A stretch of DNA of 8,232 nucleotides from Paracoccaceae bacterium (GTDB lineage: Bacteria > Pseudomonadota > Alphaproteobacteria > Rhodobacterales > Rhodobacteraceae). The stretch covers positions 1 to 8,232 of the forward strand of contig DOOI01000194.1 of assembly GCA_003512825.1 (NCBI GenBank), in the 5' to 3' direction. Position numbers and translations under genes: made by a program. Below the pieces are notes generated by a model. It worked only from the letters and a program-made list of their open reading frames with translations. It was not told the DNA's origin and searched no databases. This document shows, piece by piece, positions 6,452 to 8,232 of the stretch (its first letter is position 1; every line of letters begins with the position of its first letter).

Positions 6452-6468
6452 GCCCCGCGAAGCCGGGC
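6452..6468. repeat. Imperfect stem-loop between GS2 and the amidotransferase gene
   Basis: In the 65-nt gap 6416-6480, GCCCCGC and GCCGGGC form a GC-rich stem with one C-C mismatch around a GAA loop. It begins 12 nt after the GS2 stop and lacks a following U run in the minus direction. It shares CGAAGCCGGG with the hairpin at 4341-4358. A role as a partial attenuator or RNA-processing element is possible but unproven. Confidence 0.4.
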
Positions 6469-6480
6469 AAGTGGCGCTGA

Positions 6481-7827
6481 TCAGACGGTGTCGAGATAGA
6501 TTTCAAGCTGCTCGTTTGGTTCGAGATCGGCCATGTAATGCAGCTCTTGCTTCTTGGTGGAGGTGAAGTTGCGGATCAGGTCTGGGGTGAAGAACTCTGG
6601 CACCACTTTGCTGTTCTCGAAGGCCTGAATGGCCTCGCTCCAGCTTTCGGCCATCCGTGGCAGATCAAGCGCATAGGCGTTGCCCGTGATGGGGGCGGGA
6701 GGGGACATTTCGTTTTCGATCCCCCAAAGCGCCGCGCCCAGAATGGCCGTGAGCAGCAGGTAGGGATTGACGTCGCCCCCGGCGACGCGGTGTTCGATCC
6801 GGCGGGCTTTGTGATTGCCAGAGGGAATGCGGATAGCGGAGGTGCGGTTTTCATAGGCCCAAGAAATGCCGGAGGGCGCGTGCGAGCCCCCGGCAAGGCG
6901 GGCGTAGCTGTTGAGATGCGGCGCAAAGATCAGTGTGGAATCATGCATGGCACCAATGCAGCCCGCCACGGCGTGGCGCAGGGTATCGGTGCCCATCGGG
7001 CCGCCGTCGTCAAAGACGTTTTTGCCATTGGCATCGAGCACCGAGAAATGGGTGTGCAAGCCCGAACCTGCATAATCCTCGTAGGGTTTTGCCATGAATG
7101 AGGCGGCAAAACCGTGGCGGCGGGCCATGCCTTTGACCAGCATCTTGAAGAGCCATGCATCATCGGCGGCGCGCAAGGCATCTTCTTGATGGACAAGGTT
7201 GAGTTCGAATTGGCCCAAACCTGCCTCGGAGATGGCGGTATCGGCGGGAATGTCCATGGCTTCACAGGCGTCATAGAGGTCGGTGAAGAAGGTGTCGAAG
7301 GCATCGAGTGCGCGGATCGAGAGGATCTCGGCGGCCTTGCGGCGCTTGCCGGAGCGCGGCGAAACGGGCACTTGCAGCGATTTGCCGGAATCGTCGATCA
7401 GGTAGAATTCCAGCTCCATCGCCACGACGGGCGTGAGCCCATGTGCCTTGTAGCGGTCCACTACGGCGCGGAGCGCGTGGCGGGGATCGCCCTCATAGGG
7501 GCGGCCATCTTCGCGGAACATCCAGATGGGCAGCAAGGCAGTGGGCGCTTCGAGCCATGGCATTGGCATGAAGCCACGTTCGGTGGGTTTCAAAACCCCA
7601 TCCGCATCTCCGCTGTCATAGACGAGGGGGCTGTCGTCGATGTCTTCGCCCCAGATGTCGAGGTTGAGCGACGAGACTGGAAAGCGGGTGCCGTTTTCGA
7701 CGACGGCATCGGCAAAGCGAGAGGGGACGCGTTTGCCGCGTGGTTGGCCATTCAAGTCTGCTGCGGCAACACGAATAGTTCTGACCTGCGTATTCTTTCG
7801 CAGCCAGTTCAGAGAAGAGGGGGGCAT
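6481..7827 (-). CDS. PuuA-like gamma-glutamylpolyamine/amine synthetase (GS2)
   Basis: The 448-residue GS-family ligase resembles E. coli gamma-glutamylputrescine synthetase PuuA more closely than its paralogue GS1 does. ADLNGQPRGKRVP (23-35) matches the PuuA pattern around TDLNGxxRGKRIP. AMELEFYLID (136-145), SEAGLGQFELNL (200-211), FMAKPYEDYAGSGLHTHFS (244-262), NRTSAIRIPSGN (327-338) and RRIEHRVAGGDVNPYL (342-357) give the metal, glutamate and ATP site residues. No adenylylation tyrosine loop is seen. It should begin a pathway by protecting an amine as its gamma-glutamyl amide. It is the first enzyme gene after the ABC permease and sits behind its own probable promoter and operator (7843-7882). 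The ATG is preceded by AGGTG at 4-nt spacing. Whether putrescine or another amine is used cannot be read from the sequence. Confidence 0.92.
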   Translation of the reverse strand: MPPSSLNWLRKNTQVRTIRVAAADLNGQPRGKRVPSRFADAVVENGTRFPVSSLNLDIWGEDIDDSPLVYDSGDADGVLKPTERGFMPMPWLEAPTALLPIWMFREDGRPYEGDPRHALRAVVDRYKAHGLTPVVAMELEFYLIDDSGKSLQVPVSPRSGKRRKAAEILSIRALDAFDTFFTDLYDACEAMDIPADTAISEAGLGQFELNLVHQEDALRAADDAWLFKMLVKGMARRHGFAASFMAKPYEDYAGSGLHTHFSVLDANGKNVFDDGGPMGTDTLRHAVAGCIGAMHDSTLIFAPHLNSYARLAGGSHAPSGISWAYENRTSAIRIPSGNHKARRIEHRVAGGDVNPYLLLTAILGAALWGIENEMSPPAPITGNAYALDLPRMAESWSEAIQAFENSKVVPEFFTPDLIRNFTSTKKQELHYMADLEPNEQLEIYLDTV

Positions 7828-7842
7828 GATACACCTGTTGGA

Positions 7843-7854
7843 ATTTGATCAAAT
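7843..7854. promoter_or_regulatory. Perfect 12-bp palindrome, candidate repressor operator
   Basis: ATTTGATCAAAT is fully self-complementary and lies in the 110-nt gap before the PuuA-like gene. It overlaps the last two bases of a TAAGAT -10 box and covers the predicted transcription start, the classic place for a repressor. A cupin-HTH regulator of the PuuR/PauR kind would suit the pathway, but none is encoded in the window. The centre lacks the N4 spacer of an FnrL/FNR site (TTGAT-N4-ATCAA). Confidence 0.55.
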
Positions 7855-7882
7855 CTTACCCCTCTCGCCATGTGTCTGGCAA
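7853..7882 (-). promoter_or_regulatory. Probable sigma70 promoter for the gamma-glutamylation genes
   Basis: On the minus strand, TTGCCA (7882-7877, 5 of 6 matches to TTGACA) and TAAGAT (7858-7853, 4 of 6 to TATAAT) are separated by 18 bp. Transcription would start near 7846, giving a leader of only about 20 nt that contains the AGGTG ribosome site. It is the best promoter in the window. Confidence 0.6.
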
Positions 7883-7904
7883 GGGGGGCGTGCAAGGATT
7901 GGTG

Positions 7905-7943
7905 AAAAGACGCTAAAATTGCCCTAAGTTTGGATGATTAGCG
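7905..7943 (-). terminator. Weak candidate terminator at the end of the permease gene
   Basis: On the minus strand, CGCTAA (7943-7938), which includes the TAA stop, can pair with TTAGCG (7916-7911) around a 21-nt loop. It is followed by TCTTTTC (7910-7904). The stem is only 6 bp and the loop long, so termination would be partial at best. It would separate transporter and enzyme transcripts. Confidence 0.3.
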
Positions 7944-8232
7944 CAAAAAGCCAAGGCGCAGACCGCGGCTTGGGCGCTTTGGGGCGCTGGGGAGGTGGCG
8001 GTTGAGGCGACGATTGATCGCGCCAAAGAGCGCCAGAATAATCAAGGTCAACACAATGAAATAGCCCGCCAGAATGGGGTAGGGCACGAAAGGGTTGAAG
8101 GTCTTGTCGGCAAAGTAATTGGCGTAATAGAGCGCGTCTCCCATTTGTTTGGAGGCGGGAAAACCTGAGAAGAAAACCAATGTCGTCGCGTGAAACAGAA
8201 AGATCGCTTCATTGGTATAGGCGGGCCACGCG
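7938..8232 (-). CDS. Amino-acid-type ABC transporter permease, C-terminal part (5' end outside the window)
   Basis: The last 97 residues of an inner-membrane permease are visible. The frame stays open to the window edge, so the in-frame TTG at 8180 is not the real start. The segment PAYTNEAIFLFHATTLVFF (3-21 of the fragment) is typical of the C-terminal half of HisM/ArtM/GlnM-like permeases of the polar amino acid family. A second clear membrane helix spans about 52-71, followed by a basic cytoplasmic tail rich in Arg, Lys and Pro. The conserved EAA loop that contacts the ATPase should lie just upstream, outside the window. The gene reads in the same direction as the catabolic genes and ends 110 nt before the PuuA-like gene. 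This suggests that the transporter brings in the amine or amino acid they degrade. PotH/PotI polyamine permeases belong to a different family. Confidence 0.85.
   Translation of the reverse strand, partial: AWPAYTNEAIFLFHATTLVFFSGFPASKQMGDALYYANYFADKTFNPFVPYPILAGYFIVLTLIILALFGAINRRLNRHLPSAPKRPSRGLRLGFLR

Noticed and set aside
7843..7854. FNR/FnrL binding site
   Set aside because: TTGATCAA has the right half-site flavour but lacks the 4-bp centre of TTGAT-N4-ATCAA.
7870..7894. Possible sigma54 promoter (TTGCACG ... TTGCC on the minus strand)
   Set aside because: The -24-like and -12-like elements are 2 bp too far apart (12 instead of 10 between the G and GC cores) and the first G of the GG pair is missing. 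The sigma70-like pair overlapping it fits better.

Overview
The window looks like chromosomal DNA from an alphaproteobacterium, most likely Rhodobacterales (Roseobacter/Rhodobacter relatives). The basis is GC-rich coding, a PhaR-type PHB regulator behind a terminator, and the style of the amine-catabolism genes. No taxonomic search was possible. The first 14 bases match the 3' end of an Illumina TruSeq adapter, so the left edge is probably a contig end with untrimmed adapter and not genomic sequence.

Left part (plus strand, 15-1705): a strong intrinsic terminator closes an unseen upstream gene (phaP or phaC would be usual). It is followed by phaR (GTG start, near-perfect Shine-Dalgarno) and, 9 nt later, a LysR-family regulator. 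A CTGC-ACC-GCAG dyad just upstream of phaR matches the published type of PhaR operator and suggests autoregulation.

Main part (minus strand, reading right to left from 8232 to 1710): the C-terminal end of an amino-acid-type ABC permease, a PuuA-like gamma-glutamyl ligase of the glutamine synthetase (GS) family, a class I glutamine amidotransferase-like hydrolase, a second and clearly diverged GS-family ligase, a PuuB/OrdL-like FAD oxidase, and a DegT/DnrJ/EryC1-family PLP aminotransferase. This is the logic of gamma-glutamylated amine catabolism: import an amine, ligate it to glutamate, oxidise the protected amine, hydrolyse the gamma-glutamyl bond. The substrate cannot be read from the sequence. 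Features that differ from the E. coli puu cluster are two different ligases, an ordinary class I amidotransferase in place of a C26-type PuuD, a DegT-family enzyme where a class III aminotransferase (PuuE/SpuC type) might be expected, and an amino-acid-type transporter. No aldehyde dehydrogenase (PuuC) is present in the window.

The control region at 7828-7937 holds a good sigma70-like promoter (TTGCCA, 18 bp, TAAGAT) whose -10 box overlaps a perfect 12-bp palindrome, ATTTGATCAAAT, a typical repressor position. The LysR gene and the aminotransferase gene converge with only 4 bp between stop codons and no visible terminator. There is no stretch over 300 bases without a gene, and no tRNA, rRNA, CRISPR array or insertion sequence was seen.
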